A stretch of 44,903 nucleotides of DNA from Allolucifera butyrica (GTDB taxonomy: Bacteria > Bacillota > Negativicutes > Sporomusales > UPPP01), in NCBI RefSeq assembly GCF_900476375.1, contig NZ_UPPP01000084.1:1-44903 (forward strand). The letters run 5' to 3'. Below, one piece after another: positions 1 to 8,170 of the stretch. Under the pieces are notes generated by a model. The model worked only from the letters and a program-made list of their open reading frames with translations. It was not told the origin of the DNA and made no database searches. Numbering within the stretch: position 1 is the first letter of the stretch; every line of letters starts with the position of its first letter. A program made the translations under genes and the position numbers.

Positions 1-227
1 GCATTGCCGTTGAATGGAAACTGCAGTTGTATCCGGTGTTGCCGTATATCAAGCCTGTCAAAAAAGAGCCTGTTGCCCCTTCGTCCAAACAAAAATCAAC
101 ATGGAGGCCGCCTGATAGTCATTATTACAAATACGGCCATACCTTGATTAATAAAGTCTCCTTCGAAGATACCGACAAGGACATTCTAGCAATGCTGGAA
201 TCCATTTTCCTATGCAAATATGCTTAA
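1..227 (+). pseudogene. C-terminal fragment of a probable DDE transposase/integrase
   Basis: An open frame enters from the left edge (first whole codon at 3) and stops at 225-227, giving about 75 residues. The end (TWRPPDSHYYKYG, then a short acidic tail) resembles the C-terminal tail of integrase-type transposases. It is followed by two copies of GGTGACATTTTC, a motif type seen at the ends of some integrase-type insertion sequences. The rest of the gene lies outside the window, so whether it is intact is unknown. The family assignment is tentative. Confidence 0.4.
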
Positions 228-234
228 CTACGAG

Positions 235-281
235 GTGACATTTTCTCACGATAATTATCCCTATTTGGGGGTGACATTTTC
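235..281 (+). repeat. Two direct copies of GGTGACATTTTC, probable IS end
   Basis: The 12-mer GGTGACATTTTC occurs at 235-246 and 270-281, just downstream of the transposase-like tail. Tandem subterminal repeats of this kind fit the right end of an insertion sequence. The outer boundary of the element cannot be fixed without a second copy. Confidence 0.4.
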
Positions 282-380
282 ACAAGTTATTGACATGGTA
301 ATAGTCCCGGCAAATTAAGAAAAACGCTGACCCGGTTTTGCGGCCCGCGGCGCAGGGCTCAGGGCGCAGAAAGATAATAT

Positions 381-406
381 AAAAAGGCAGATGGTTTTCA
401 TCTGCC
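381..406 (-). terminator. Intrinsic terminator of the cold-shock gene
   Basis: On the minus strand GGCAGATG and CATCTGCC form an 8-bp stem with a short A-rich loop, followed directly by TTTTT. It lies just past the csp stop codon. Confidence 0.8.
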
Positions 407-417
407 CCGTAATATTT

Positions 418-621
418 TCAACTTAGCTTCTGAACATTCGCTGCTTGCAATCCCCTTTCCCCTTTACGAACGTCAAACTCGACCTTCTCCCCTTCATTTA
501 AATTTTTAAACCCTTCGCCTTGTATTTCACTATAGTGAACGAAGACATCTTCGCCATTGCTTTGTGAAATAAAGCCAAAGCCCTTCTCTGAATTAAACCA
601 TTTAACAGTTCCTTGCGCCAT
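418..621 (-). CDS. Cold-shock protein, CspA family
   Basis: A 67-residue single-domain nucleic-acid-binding protein (five-stranded OB fold in the family) that melts RNA secondary structure. The start [13 protein letters not shown]1 (KGFGFI, about residues 13-18) and RNP2 (DVFVHY, about 25-30) are all present, and the length is standard. An in-frame TTG 15 bases upstream (636) could extend it, but GGAGG lies inside that extension and sits 9 bases before the ATG at 621, so the ATG is the start. It is monocistronic with its own terminator. Several csp paralogues per genome are usual, so no specific symbol is given. Confidence 0.95.
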   Translation of the reverse strand: MAQGTVKWFNSEKGFGFISQSNGEDVFVHYSEIQGEGFKNLNEGEKVEFDVRKGERGLQAANVQKLS

Positions 622-761
622 AATTTTAACCTCCAAAACTATTATTTATTTCTTGCGCAAAAATAGTATTCCCCACCTAGGCTTAAAAATAACTGCCGCA
701 AAAATTTTTATGTCATCTTTTAGGAAACTCAACCAGCTTGCCAATATTCAAAGTTAAAGCT

Positions 762-801
762 AAAAACAAAAAGAACTTCCAGAGTTGCACTCTAAAAGTT
801 C
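762..801 (-). terminator. Terminator of the tRNA-His/Gln/Lys transcript
   Basis: On the minus strand GAACTT...AGAGT pairs with ACTCT...AAGTTC, and the stem runs into TTTTTGTTTTT. It lies 11 bases past the 3' end of tRNA-Lys. Confidence 0.8.
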
Positions 802-812
802 CAGAAAACAGA

Positions 813-888
813 TGGTGATCCACCCGCGACTCGAACGCGGGACACCCTGATTAAAAGTCAGGTGCTCTACCGACTGAGCTAGTGGATC
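813..888 (-). tRNA. tRNA-Lys (TTT)
   Basis: The minus-strand cloverleaf has acceptor stem GATCCAC/GTGGATC, an anticodon arm with loop CTTTTAA (anticodon TTT), a T-arm containing GTTCGAGTC, and an encoded CCA. It is the last gene of a three-tRNA cluster. Confidence 0.97.
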
Positions 889-891
889 AGA

Positions 892-967
892 TGGCTGGGG
901 CGGCTGGACTCGAACCAACGCATGCGGGAGTCAAAGTCCCGTGCCTTACCGACTTGGCTACGCCCCA
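892..967 (-). tRNA. tRNA-Gln (TTG)
   Basis: The minus-strand cloverleaf has acceptor stem TGGGGCG/CGCCCCA, anticodon loop CTTTGAC (anticodon TTG), T-loop GTTCGAGTC and an encoded CCA. It is the middle gene of the cluster. Confidence 0.97.
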
Positions 968-990
968 AAGCTATGAAATTAAATATTTAG

Positions 991-1067
991 TGGGGTGACT
1001 GGTGGGACTCGAACCCACGAGTAACGGAGCCACAATCCGCCGTGTTGACCACTTCACCACAGCCACC
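991..1067 (-). tRNA. tRNA-His (GTG)
   Basis: The minus-strand cloverleaf has an anticodon arm with GGATTGTGGCTCC (anticodon GTG), T-loop GTTCGAGTC, an encoded CCA, and the extra 5' G opposite the discriminator C that is typical of tRNA-His. It is the first gene of the cluster. Confidence 0.96.
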
Positions 1068-1107
1068 ATAGTATTCGCCCCCGGACATTAGCCCGGCGAC
1101 GAATTAT

Positions 1108-1136
1108 ATTTTATCATTCTGTAATACTTATGTCAA
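1108..1136 (-). promoter_or_regulatory. Promoter of the tRNA cluster
   Basis: On the minus strand a perfect -35 TTGACA (1131-1136) and a -10 TAAAAT (1108-1113) are separated by 17 bases. They lie about 40 bases upstream of tRNA-His, and no other gene intervenes. Confidence 0.85.
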
Positions 1137-1190
1137 TAAAATATTTAAACATTTCCACTTGTAATTATTGTAAAATAACTGGCCCTTGCA

Positions 1191-3158
1191 TTATACCTTA
1201 AACCGCTTAACTACCTCTTGCAAGTCAGCCGCCATTTTCGCCAAAGCAGCGGCGGAAGCAGCCATTTCGGCCACTGAGGCATTTTGTTCTTCACTGGCAG
1301 CCGCCATATTGCCGGACCGGTCGGCATTCAGTCTGGCCGCATCCGCAATCAGACGAACTGTGCGTTCGACCTCGACACCGGCGGTTTGCTGCCGTTCAGT
1401 TAACTCCACAATATGATTAATGTCCTGGCGGATTGCTTTGATGGCTTGATAGATTTCCCGGAAAGCCCGGCCTGAGGCTTCAACGACTTCCGCCCCATCC
1501 TGAACCTCTTGGCTGCCTTTGTCCATCGCCTGTACGGCCTCACCCGTCTCCATCTGAATTGAATTTACAATTTCAAAAATCTCCTTAGCCGCAGTCTCCG
1601 ATTGTTCGGCCAGTCTGCGCACTTCTTCGGCCACCACGGCAAAACCCCGGCCCTGCTCACCGGCGCGGGCCGCTTCAATAGCGGCATTTAAAGCAAGCAA
1701 GTTGGTCTGCCCGGCGATTTCAGCAATCACACCCATGATTTCTCCAATTTGCCTTGATTTTTCACCCAAATTATGAATAATCTGAGTGGCTTGGCCGACA
1801 TCCGCCCGGATCTGATTCATTTTGACTACGGCCTGTTCCGCTTGATCCGCTCCCAAGGCAGCCGCCTGTTCACTTTTTTCCGAAGTTGTAGCCACACTAT
1901 GGGCAGCCTGCGTTGTATCGGCGATCGCCCCGCTCATCGCCTCAATCACCTGAAAAGACTGTTCCGACAAAGTAACTTGCTGTCCCGTTCCTTCTACAAC
2001 ATATTGAACCGAGGCAATCACTTCATCCGAGGCTTTTCCCAATTGCCCGGCCGCTGCCGCCAGTTCCTGGGAAGAGTCGGCCACGGACACGGCCGTCGCC
2101 GACGCGCGGGTAATAATGGCGCGTAATGAATCAATCATCCGGTTAAATCCTGCCGACAACCGTTTCACTTCCAAAGCGCCGTAAACATTTACCGAATTAG
2201 CCAAATTACCGGCTGCCACCTGTTCGGATACATTAGCCAGTTCCTGCACGGGCTTGGCAATACTCTGCGCCGTATAATAGGCGATGGCAATGGCGAATAA
2301 AAGAATCAGCAGGATAATCGCCGCCGCGATCACGGCCGAACGGATTACGGACGCGAAAATTTCCGTCACCGGCTCATAGGCAACGACACCCCAATGATAT
2401 TTTTCCACCGGGGTAAAAACGATTAAGGAATTCTCACCGCGGCTGGATTTTGCTTTTACAAAGTTGCTTTGTCCGCCAATTACCTGGCTTATATATGGTA
2501 AAGAAGCAAAACTCTCCTTCTTTAAGACTCTCTTTTTATCAGGATGCGCAACGATCGTTCCCTTATTATCTACAATATCAATGTAACCACTTTTGCCGAC
2601 CTTCACCTGGTCGGCAATGTTCCAAAGCGATTTCAGGCTAATATCCGCCGCCATAACGCCGGCAATCGAACCGTCGGGCCTGTGAATCGGCGCCGAGATT
2701 GTCACGCAGGGTGCATTCGTAAACGCCGAAATATAGGAATCGGAAATATAGTTTTTACCCTGCATTGCCGCCTGAAAATAGGGCCTGTCCTTCCGGTTGG
2801 CCAGATCTCCCGACGTTCTGGCAATTTGCATGCCGCTGGCGTCCATAACATAAATCAGTTCAAACTGGGGATTTTTTTGCTGCGCCACCAGAATCATATT
2901 CCTTATGGCCGCTTTATCCATGGCCTGTGCCGAAGGCGCTCCCGCCAGCGTTTCTACTAAACCCTGGGCATCACCCAGCAGCCGGTCGATTTCACTTGCC
3001 ATTTGATGGGCCGTATTCATATTGGCCTGAGCCGTGCTTTCTTCAGCCGCAGACATATTCATATAGGCGCTGACAATGCCCAATATGCTGGCTGGAACAA
3101 GGGAAAATAAGACAAATAAAACAATTAGCTTAACCTTAAGAGTTCGTAATTTCGACAA
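1191..3158 (-). CDS. Methyl-accepting chemotaxis protein with dCache sensor
   Basis: A transmembrane chemoreceptor of 655 residues. The first membrane segment is at about residues 7-29, followed by an extracytoplasmic domain of dCache type (about 35-265, with the VAHPD-like end expected of Cache folds), a second membrane segment at about 275-298, HAMP at about 300-352, and a long coiled-coil signalling domain. The conserved hairpin tip lies at about 483-520 ([17 protein letters not shown], then [12 protein letters not shown]). There is no C-terminal CheR-binding pentapeptide. The start is TTG with GGAGGAGAAGG close upstream. A -10-like TATAAT lies at 3199-3204 (minus strand) without a clear -35. 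No chemotaxis genes are adjacent, so it is an orphan receptor; the ligand is unknown, with amino or organic acids typical for Cache domains. Confidence 0.95.
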   Translation of the reverse strand: MSKLRTLKVKLIVLFVLFSLVPASILGIVSAYMNMSAAEESTAQANMNTAHQMASEIDRLLGDAQGLVETLAGAPSAQAMDKAAIRNMILVAQQKNPQFELIYVMDASGMQIARTSGDLANRKDRPYFQAAMQGKNYISDSYISAFTNAPCVTISAPIHRPDGSIAGVMAADISLKSLWNIADQVKVGKSGYIDIVDNKGTIVAHPDKKRVLKKESFASLPYISQVIGGQSNFVKAKSSRGENSLIVFTPVEKYHWGVVAYEPVTEIFASVIRSAVIAAAIILLILLFAIAIAYYTAQSIAKPVQELANVSEQVAAGNLANSVNVYGALEVKRLSAGFNRMIDSLRAIITRASATAVSVADSSQELAAAAGQLGKASDEVIASVQYVVEGTGQQVTLSEQSFQVIEAMSGAIADTTQAAHSVATTSEKSEQAAALGADQAEQAVVKMNQIRADVGQATQIIHNLGEKSRQIGEIMGVIAEIAGQTNLLALNAAIEAARAGEQGRGFAVVAEEVRRLAEQSETAAKEIFEIVNSIQMETGEAVQAMDKGSQEVQDGAEVVEASGRAFREIYQAIKAIRQDINHIVELTERQQTAGVEVERTVRLIADAARLNADRSGNMAAASEEQNASVAEMAASAAALAKMAADLQEVVKRFKV

Positions 3159-3272
3159 TACCTTCTCCTCCGCATAGCAAATTTTAATGCCAATTTACAT
3201 TATACGACAAAACAAGTCATAATTTCCATAAAAATTTGCAATTTTAACAAGATCCAGGAAACCTCAACAGAG

Positions 3273-3295
3273 AAAGGCCGCTCAGGGCGGCCTTT
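3273..3295 (-). terminator. Hairpin ending the gat operon
   Basis: AAAGGCCGC and GCGGCCTTT form a perfect 9-bp stem with a 5-base loop, 45 bases past the gatD stop. The T-tract on the minus strand is only TTT followed by CTCTG, so termination efficiency is uncertain. Confidence 0.6.
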
Positions 3296-3339
3296 CGGTA
3301 ATTGGAACTTGGCGAAGAGGGAAGGAATCGTTGCTTGTT

Positions 3340-4380
3340 TTATATATTAAACATAACCTTTATAGCATTAGCCTTTTTATCCCGCATGACCTGGAAAGCC
3401 TCTATCCCATCTTCTAATTTAAAAGTATGTGTAATCAGCGGGGCCGTTTTTATCCTGCCGGTTTTAATGGTATCAGCGGCTGCCGTCCATTCATAGCCAG
3501 GAAACGGGGCACTGTAGGACATCCACGAACCGGTTATTTCCAACTCCCCTCTCAGTATTTGTTCAAAACCAGCCGGCGATAAAGTTAAATCTTTCGTAGC
3601 CGTACCGATAAAAACAACCTGGCCCAGTTTTGCCGCTGCTTCAATGCTCTGTCTTTGCGTTATGCTTGTTCCGGCTGTTTCGATAACTATCTGCGGTTTC
3701 CCTGCCCCCGCCATAAATTCTACCGGATCGTTTTCCCGGGAATTGATCACAATATCCGCCCCTAGTTTCTTAGCCAATTCCAATTTTTCCGGCACAATGT
3801 CGATTACATAGACCCGACCGGCTCCTCTGGCTTTCAAGCATTGCAGCGTTAGCAGGCCGATTGTACCGGCGCCAAAGACAGCGGCTGCCGCTCCCGCTTT
3901 AAAAGCGATCCGGTCGATGCCGTGCAATGCTACCGTAAGCGGTTCCAGCATCGCTCCGGCCGCATACTCCACTTCGTCGTCCAGTTTGAGTACATTGGCC
4001 GCTTTGACCGCCACATATTCAGCCATCGCCCCCTGCTTACGCGAACCGATGAAACTGTAAGCTTCACACAGGGCCGGCCGTCCAATTTGGCAATAACCGC
4101 ATTTTCCACAAGGCAAAAGCGGCGCGGCGGTTACCCGGTCACCGCTTTTAAACCCGTTCACCAGCCGCCCGGCTGCTGCAATCGAGCCGGAAAACTCATG
4201 TCCCAGTATATTAGGAAAATAATGGACCGCTCCATCGAGGGCGCGCGGCAGGTCCGAACCGCAAATCCCGCAAGCCTGCACCCTGATTAATACCTCATCT
4301 TCCCGGTACGCCGGAATATCAATCCTTTCGCAGCGCAAATCTCCTGGTCCGTAAACCAGCAGCGCTTTCATCTTCTCCAT
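3340..4380 (-). CDS. gatD: Galactitol-1-phosphate 5-dehydrogenase
   Basis: A zinc-dependent medium-chain dehydrogenase of 346 residues that oxidises galactitol 1-phosphate to tagatose 6-phosphate with NAD+. Catalytic-zinc residues are visible at C40 (CGICGSD) and H61-E62 (GHEFSG). Structural-zinc cysteines are C91, C94, C97 and C105, and the nucleotide fold carries GAGTIG. The blocks HYFPNILGHEFSG, FIGSRKQGA and GSWMSYSAPFPG closely match those remembered for enterobacterial GatD, which separates it from sorbitol and threonine dehydrogenases. It is the last gene of the gat operon, 23 bases after gatZ. The ATG at 4380 follows GGGGAGAGAG. Confidence 0.9.
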   Translation of the reverse strand: MEKMKALLVYGPGDLRCERIDIPAYREDEVLIRVQACGICGSDLPRALDGAVHYFPNILGHEFSGSIAAAGRLVNGFKSGDRVTAAPLLPCGKCGYCQIGRPALCEAYSFIGSRKQGAMAEYVAVKAANVLKLDDEVEYAAGAMLEPLTVALHGIDRIAFKAGAAAAVFGAGTIGLLTLQCLKARGAGRVYVIDIVPEKLELAKKLGADIVINSRENDPVEFMAGAGKPQIVIETAGTSITQRQSIEAAAKLGQVVFIGTATKDLTLSPAGFEQILRGELEITGSWMSYSAPFPGYEWTAAADTIKTGRIKTAPLITHTFKLEDGIEAFQVMRDKKANAIKVMFNI

Positions 4381-4403
4381 AAGTCTCTCTCCCCGATCAC
4401 ATT

Positions 4404-5738
4404 TTAAATAGCCTTTTGTCCGGTGTTCGCTGTGGTGGCAAAAAGATAATCATCGATACAATTAATAATTCTATCTTTTAATAACTCCCCGGGGGCATTT
4501 CTCAACAGTCCGTTCCGGATTTTTTGGTACTGTACGGGCATAAACTGGTTTATTAAGGTCAGAGGAATTTCTACCGAGCCAAGATTTTTCATTAACCGGT
4601 CAATCGCTGTTTGAACCGCCGAAACAGGTAAATAATACCGGCACCGGTCGGAAAAACTGTATTTTCTGGCATACCTTATTCGAGCTGGCTTACCATGGTA
4701 GTGTTTTAGCCAGTTCGCCGGATTCTGCCCCATAACACCGTCCAGCACTTCCATAAAATTCGACAGTTCCACCTCCGGACTAAACCGGAACAGCTCGGTT
4801 TCCATATAACTTAAAGCAAACAGTCCTTCCCGCATGGCAAAAGTCAAAGCCGGCCCGACTTTCAAAATAGCGATGCCGTCTTCCACCATTTCTTTTAGCG
4901 CCCGCGGCGTTTGATAATCCGTAGAATGCCCTTCAAAGACAAGGCCGGGATATTTTTTCAGCGCCTGCGACAGCTCCCGGGCAGCATCCCGGTTATATTC
5001 ATGAATCGTCTCATCGCCAAATTCCACCCCGGGCTGCACGACTACCGCAATCACATTATTCCAGGCATTCGCTAACCCATGTTCTAAAAACGCCTGTTTA
5101 AAAGCAGCCACGGTATTTTCAAAATCCGCCGCCCTGGTGACTTGAATCCCCGCCTCTTCTTCCCGGCTGCCGCCCGGAACCGGAACCTCGCTGCCCACAA
5201 TATATACCGGTCGAATCGCAGCCGGCCCGGCCGCTGCCCGGACCGTGAAAGAATCTTCCGCTTCTTTGGCCAGAACGGCGCCTCTGGCGGCGATTACCCC
5301 GGTATCGAGAGGCAAATCCTTCCGGTCATCGCCCAGACGCATGCTCGTGTCGATGTGAATCTTGGTAAACCCGGCCAGAACATACTGCCTTATTAGTTCC
5401 AGCGCTTTGCTCATGGCCGCGCCGGCCGGTTCCTCCTGCCAGGTTAACGGCCCGAGATGGTCGCCGCCAAGCAGTACCTTATCCAGCGGAAAACCTACTT
5501 TCCCGGCAATCGTATACACGAAATTTTTAAAATCAGCCGGGTTCATGCCGGTATACCCGCCAAACTGATTGACCTGATTGGCGGTTGCCTCGATCAGAGC
5601 ATACTGATTATCCTCTAGCGCCCTGTGCATCACCGCTTCAATTACGTATTCATTCGCACTGCAGGCTGAATAAATCCCACAGGGAATGCCGTTTTTATGT
5701 TTATCTACCAGCTCTTTTAACGGATGTTTCCTCTTCAT
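4404..5738 (-). CDS. gatZ: Tagatose-1,6-bisphosphate aldolase accessory subunit GatZ/KbaZ
   Basis: A 444-residue protein of the GatZ/KbaZ family. In enterobacteria it supports the catalytic class II aldolase subunit GatY/KbaY and lacks aldolase activity itself. Family blocks include GIYSACSANEYVIEAV, LIEATANQVNQFGGY, LLGGDHLGP and FEGHSTDYQTP. A GTG 21 bases upstream (5759) would add seven residues, but AAGGAGTGAGG sits directly before the ATG at 5738, which is therefore taken as the start. No gatY-like aldolase gene and no phosphofructokinase-type tagatose-6-phosphate kinase gene are in the operon, so the catalytic partner must be elsewhere, or this protein acts differently here. Confidence 0.88.
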   Translation of the reverse strand: MKRKHPLKELVDKHKNGIPCGIYSACSANEYVIEAVMHRALEDNQYALIEATANQVNQFGGYTGMNPADFKNFVYTIAGKVGFPLDKVLLGGDHLGPLTWQEEPAGAAMSKALELIRQYVLAGFTKIHIDTSMRLGDDRKDLPLDTGVIAARGAVLAKEAEDSFTVRAAAGPAAIRPVYIVGSEVPVPGGSREEEAGIQVTRAADFENTVAAFKQAFLEHGLANAWNNVIAVVVQPGVEFGDETIHEYNRDAARELSQALKKYPGLVFEGHSTDYQTPRALKEMVEDGIAILKVGPALTFAMREGLFALSYMETELFRFSPEVELSNFMEVLDGVMGQNPANWLKHYHGKPARIRYARKYSFSDRCRYYLPVSAVQTAIDRLMKNLGSVEIPLTLINQFMPVQYQKIRNGLLRNAPGELLKDRIINCIDDYLFATTANTGQKAI

Positions 5739-5800
5739 AACCTCACTCCTTGCGTTCACTGAATCGTTTTAGCTGCCGTAAATACTCTAGCTCCCGGTTA

Positions 5801-7165
5801 TCAGGCAGGAGTGGTTTTATCCGCCGCGGCGATCCTCTTGCTTTCATCCTTGTAGAATTTTATAGTGGCAATTACGGAGGCGATATAAATCACGCCAATA
5901 ATGACCAGTCCCGGCAAATTATCCGGCTTAAAGAGCTGCAGTAAAATATAGGTAATCGGACTGCCGCCCTGGTCCATGGACGCTACCTGGGTAACGCCTG
6001 CGGCCAGCTTGGTGCCTGCCTGCTGCGCGAGGATCGTGTGATAGGGAATTGTTTGGGTAGAAATCCATAACGTGCCGGCCATAATCACAAAGCCGGAAAT
6101 AAGCGTCCGGAATAAATTGCCGCGATGGATGCCGACCGCCATCGCCACAAAGAAACCGATGGTGGCCAAATCACCAAACGGAAGAACTTTATTGCCGGGA
6201 ACAATGGCGGCAATAATCAGCGTCAGGGGAACAAACAGCAGGCTCGCCGCAACAACTTGCGAGTCTCCCAATAATAATGCCGGGTCCAGTCCAATCGTAA
6301 ACTTTTTGCCGGCGAACCGTTTTTCCAGCATGTCGCGGGCCGCTTCCGCCACCGGCAGCAATCCTTCCATGATGCATTTAACAACCTTAGGCATTAGTAC
6401 CATTACGGCCGCCATTTGCATGCCTAATTGCAGAATCAGTTTGGCTTCATAACCGGCCATCGCGCCAATAATTGCCCCCAGGATCAAACCAATTATCATC
6501 GGCTCGCCGATAACGCCGAATTTCTCTTCAATAATTGCCGAATTAAAATTAATGTTTCTCAGACCGGGTATCCTCTCAATCAGCATCTCAACCGGAACGG
6601 CAATGGGTCCGCAATAAGCGGAAGTGCCGTGGGGAATGGCTACGCCTTTCAAATCATAATAATTTTCGATTACGGGGGCAAACCAGTCGCCCAGCTTAAA
6701 GACAAAGGCGGCATGAATTGCTACGCCGATCAACCCAATGGTGAGACTGCCTGTGGCAATATGCAGCAAAGCTCCCGTAAAAGCCATGTGCCAGATATTC
6801 CAAATGTCCACATTCACAACTCTGGTTAACCCCAAAACCAGCATCACCACATTGACGGCCACTGCCACCGGAATCGCCAGACTCCCTGCATGGGACGCCC
6901 AGGTCATGGGAGAGGAACCCGGCCAGCCCACATCCACAACGGTAAGCTGTACGCCAAAGCGCTCCGCCATCAGTTTTGCCGCCGGTCCCAGATTATTCAG
7001 CATAAGCCCGATGACCAAACCAATGCCGATAAAACCAATGCCGATCATGATGCCGGACCGGAATGCACGGCTTGGTTTTTGCCCCAGCAATATCGCAAAA
7101 ATAAAGATGACGACCGGCAGCATAACCGATGGACCAAGCGCCAGTATATATTGAATAAACGCCAT
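5801..7165 (-). CDS. gatC: PTS galactitol transporter, EIIC component
   Basis: A polytopic membrane permease of 454 residues in the PTS galactitol (Gat) IIC family, which carries the polyol inward during phosphorylation by EIIB. The protein is hydrophobic throughout. It contains FIGIGLVIGLM, the segment VDVGWPGSSPMTWAS, and IPHGTSAYCGPIAVP, all typical of GatC. The length is that of the family. It lies 62 bases upstream of gatZ and 229 bases downstream of gatB; that wider gap holds a GC-rich hairpin that may adjust relative expression. Confidence 0.93.
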   Translation of the reverse strand: MAFIQYILALGPSVMLPVVIFIFAILLGQKPSRAFRSGIMIGIGFIGIGLVIGLMLNNLGPAAKLMAERFGVQLTVVDVGWPGSSPMTWASHAGSLAIPVAVAVNVVMLVLGLTRVVNVDIWNIWHMAFTGALLHIATGSLTIGLIGVAIHAAFVFKLGDWFAPVIENYYDLKGVAIPHGTSAYCGPIAVPVEMLIERIPGLRNINFNSAIIEEKFGVIGEPMIIGLILGAIIGAMAGYEAKLILQLGMQMAAVMVLMPKVVKCIMEGLLPVAEAARDMLEKRFAGKKFTIGLDPALLLGDSQVVAASLLFVPLTLIIAAIVPGNKVLPFGDLATIGFFVAMAVGIHRGNLFRTLISGFVIMAGTLWISTQTIPYHTILAQQAGTKLAAGVTQVASMDQGGSPITYILLQLFKPDNLPGLVIIGVIYIASVIATIKFYKDESKRIAAADKTTPA

Positions 7166-7330
7166 GATGAATACCCCCTTATAAAAATTAAGGTTATCTC
7201 AGGTTGAATGATCGCATACTGCGCCATTTGGTCTTCAGCGGCAGGTTTTGCTCAAAACGCTGGACTTTGAAGACCTTTTGGTGTATGCTCGTAGTAGTTT
7301 AACTATTTACTCATATATTGTCAGTGCTTT

Positions 7331-7375
7331 GCTCCGGGTGCGTTCCAAGACAACCGGGAGCCTTTTTTATTTTTA
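7331..7375 (+). terminator. Terminator-like hairpin in the gatB-gatC gap
   Basis: GCTCC...GGT pairs with ACC...GGAGC across 7331-7361, followed on the plus strand by CTTTTTTATTTTTA. On the plus strand this is a good intrinsic terminator, yet no plus-strand gene precedes it. On the gat mRNA the same sequence is a hairpin preceded by A-rich sequence, so it may protect the gatAB part from 3' decay. Its role is undecided. Confidence 0.45.
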
Positions 7376-7394
7376 TACCAGTCATACTTACTGC

Positions 7395-7679
7395 TCATTT
7401 CTTTATCAAGTGAGCACGAATCTTCTGCCAGGCTTCCCCCGCCCCGATGCCGGAGACAAAAGGCATACCGCTCTCCAGGGGAATTCCATAGTCTTTGGTC
7501 ACCCGGGCCGTGGTCACGATTAAATCGGCATTCCGGCAATTCGCCCCAATCTCCGAAACCCGGCATTGGACAATTTCAACATCAATCCCTTCTTTTTTAC
7601 TTAACTCCACAATTTTGTTGGCAGCAACCGTTGAAGTGGCAACGGCTCCCCCACAGGCAACAATAACTCTCTTCTTCAT
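7395..7679 (-). CDS. gatB: PTS galactitol transporter, EIIB component
   Basis: A cytoplasmic phosphocarrier of 94 residues that passes phosphate from EIIA to the incoming polyol. The P-loop-like active site begins at Cys9 (VACGGAVATST), as in Gat/lactose-type EIIB proteins. A GTG at 7688 could add three residues, but GGAAGGAGGTG overlaps it and is placed for the ATG at 7679. It follows gatA by 17 bases. Confidence 0.92.
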   Translation of the reverse strand: MKKRVIVACGGAVATSTVAANKIVELSKKEGIDVEIVQCRVSEIGANCRNADLIVTTARVTKDYGIPLESGMPFVSGIGAGEAWQKIRAHLIKK

Positions 7680-7696
7680 CCTTTTCACCTCCTTCC

Positions 7697-8170
7697 TTAT
7701 ATTTCTTGATTTATAATTTCCGCAACTGCTTTGGGATCCATGGCATTCTTGATTTTTAACATTACCGCCTCATTTTGAAAAAGTCCCATTAACTTTTGCA
7801 GAAACAATAAATGCTCTTGCGGCTTCGTTACTGCCAGCATAAATACGGCATTTACGTCGACAACGTCCGCATCACTCCCTCCCATAACCTGAAACGGTAT
7901 ACTATGCTCCAATACCCAAACCGCGGCCGTTGTTTGATTCACATGACCGGCAGCAGCATGCGGAATGGCCACGCCCAATCCGGCAGCCATAATTCCGGTA
8001 GGGAATTCTTTCTCCCTGTCCAGTAACGCCTGGACATACGACTCCTTCACATAGCCCTGTTCCACCAGCATGGCCCCCATAGCGCGGATTACTTCTTCCC
8101 GTTTCGAGGCTTTAACACCAATTTTGATTAAATTTTCATCAATCTTAGACACAGCCTGTTTTTCCAACAT
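7697..8170 (-). CDS. gatA: PTS galactitol/fructose-type EIIA component
   Basis: A 157-residue EIIA of the mannitol/fructose/galactitol fold. The phosphorylated histidine is in GVAIPHAAAGH. The ATG at 8170 lies 26 bases inside the upstream activator gene and has GGAGG 9 bases before it, so translation is probably coupled. It is homologous to the last domain of the activator directly upstream, which has the same VAIPH motif. Confidence 0.9.
   Translation of the reverse strand: MLEKQAVSKIDENLIKIGVKASKREEVIRAMGAMLVEQGYVKESYVQALLDREKEFPTGIMAAGLGVAIPHAAAGHVNQTTAAVWVLEHSIPFQVMGGSDADVVDVNAVFMLAVTKPQEHLLFLQKLMGLFQNEAVMLKIKNAMDPKAVAEIINQEI

Noticed and set aside
1773..2126. Open plus-strand frames opposite the chemoreceptor and other large minus-strand genes.
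   Set aside because: They are antisense shadows with no ribosome site or family features.
7248..7523. Plus-strand frame spanning the gatB-gatC gap, ending near a plus-strand terminator-like hairpin.
   Set aside because: It overlaps gatB antisense, lacks a ribosome site and crosses the hairpin itself; no promoter was found.
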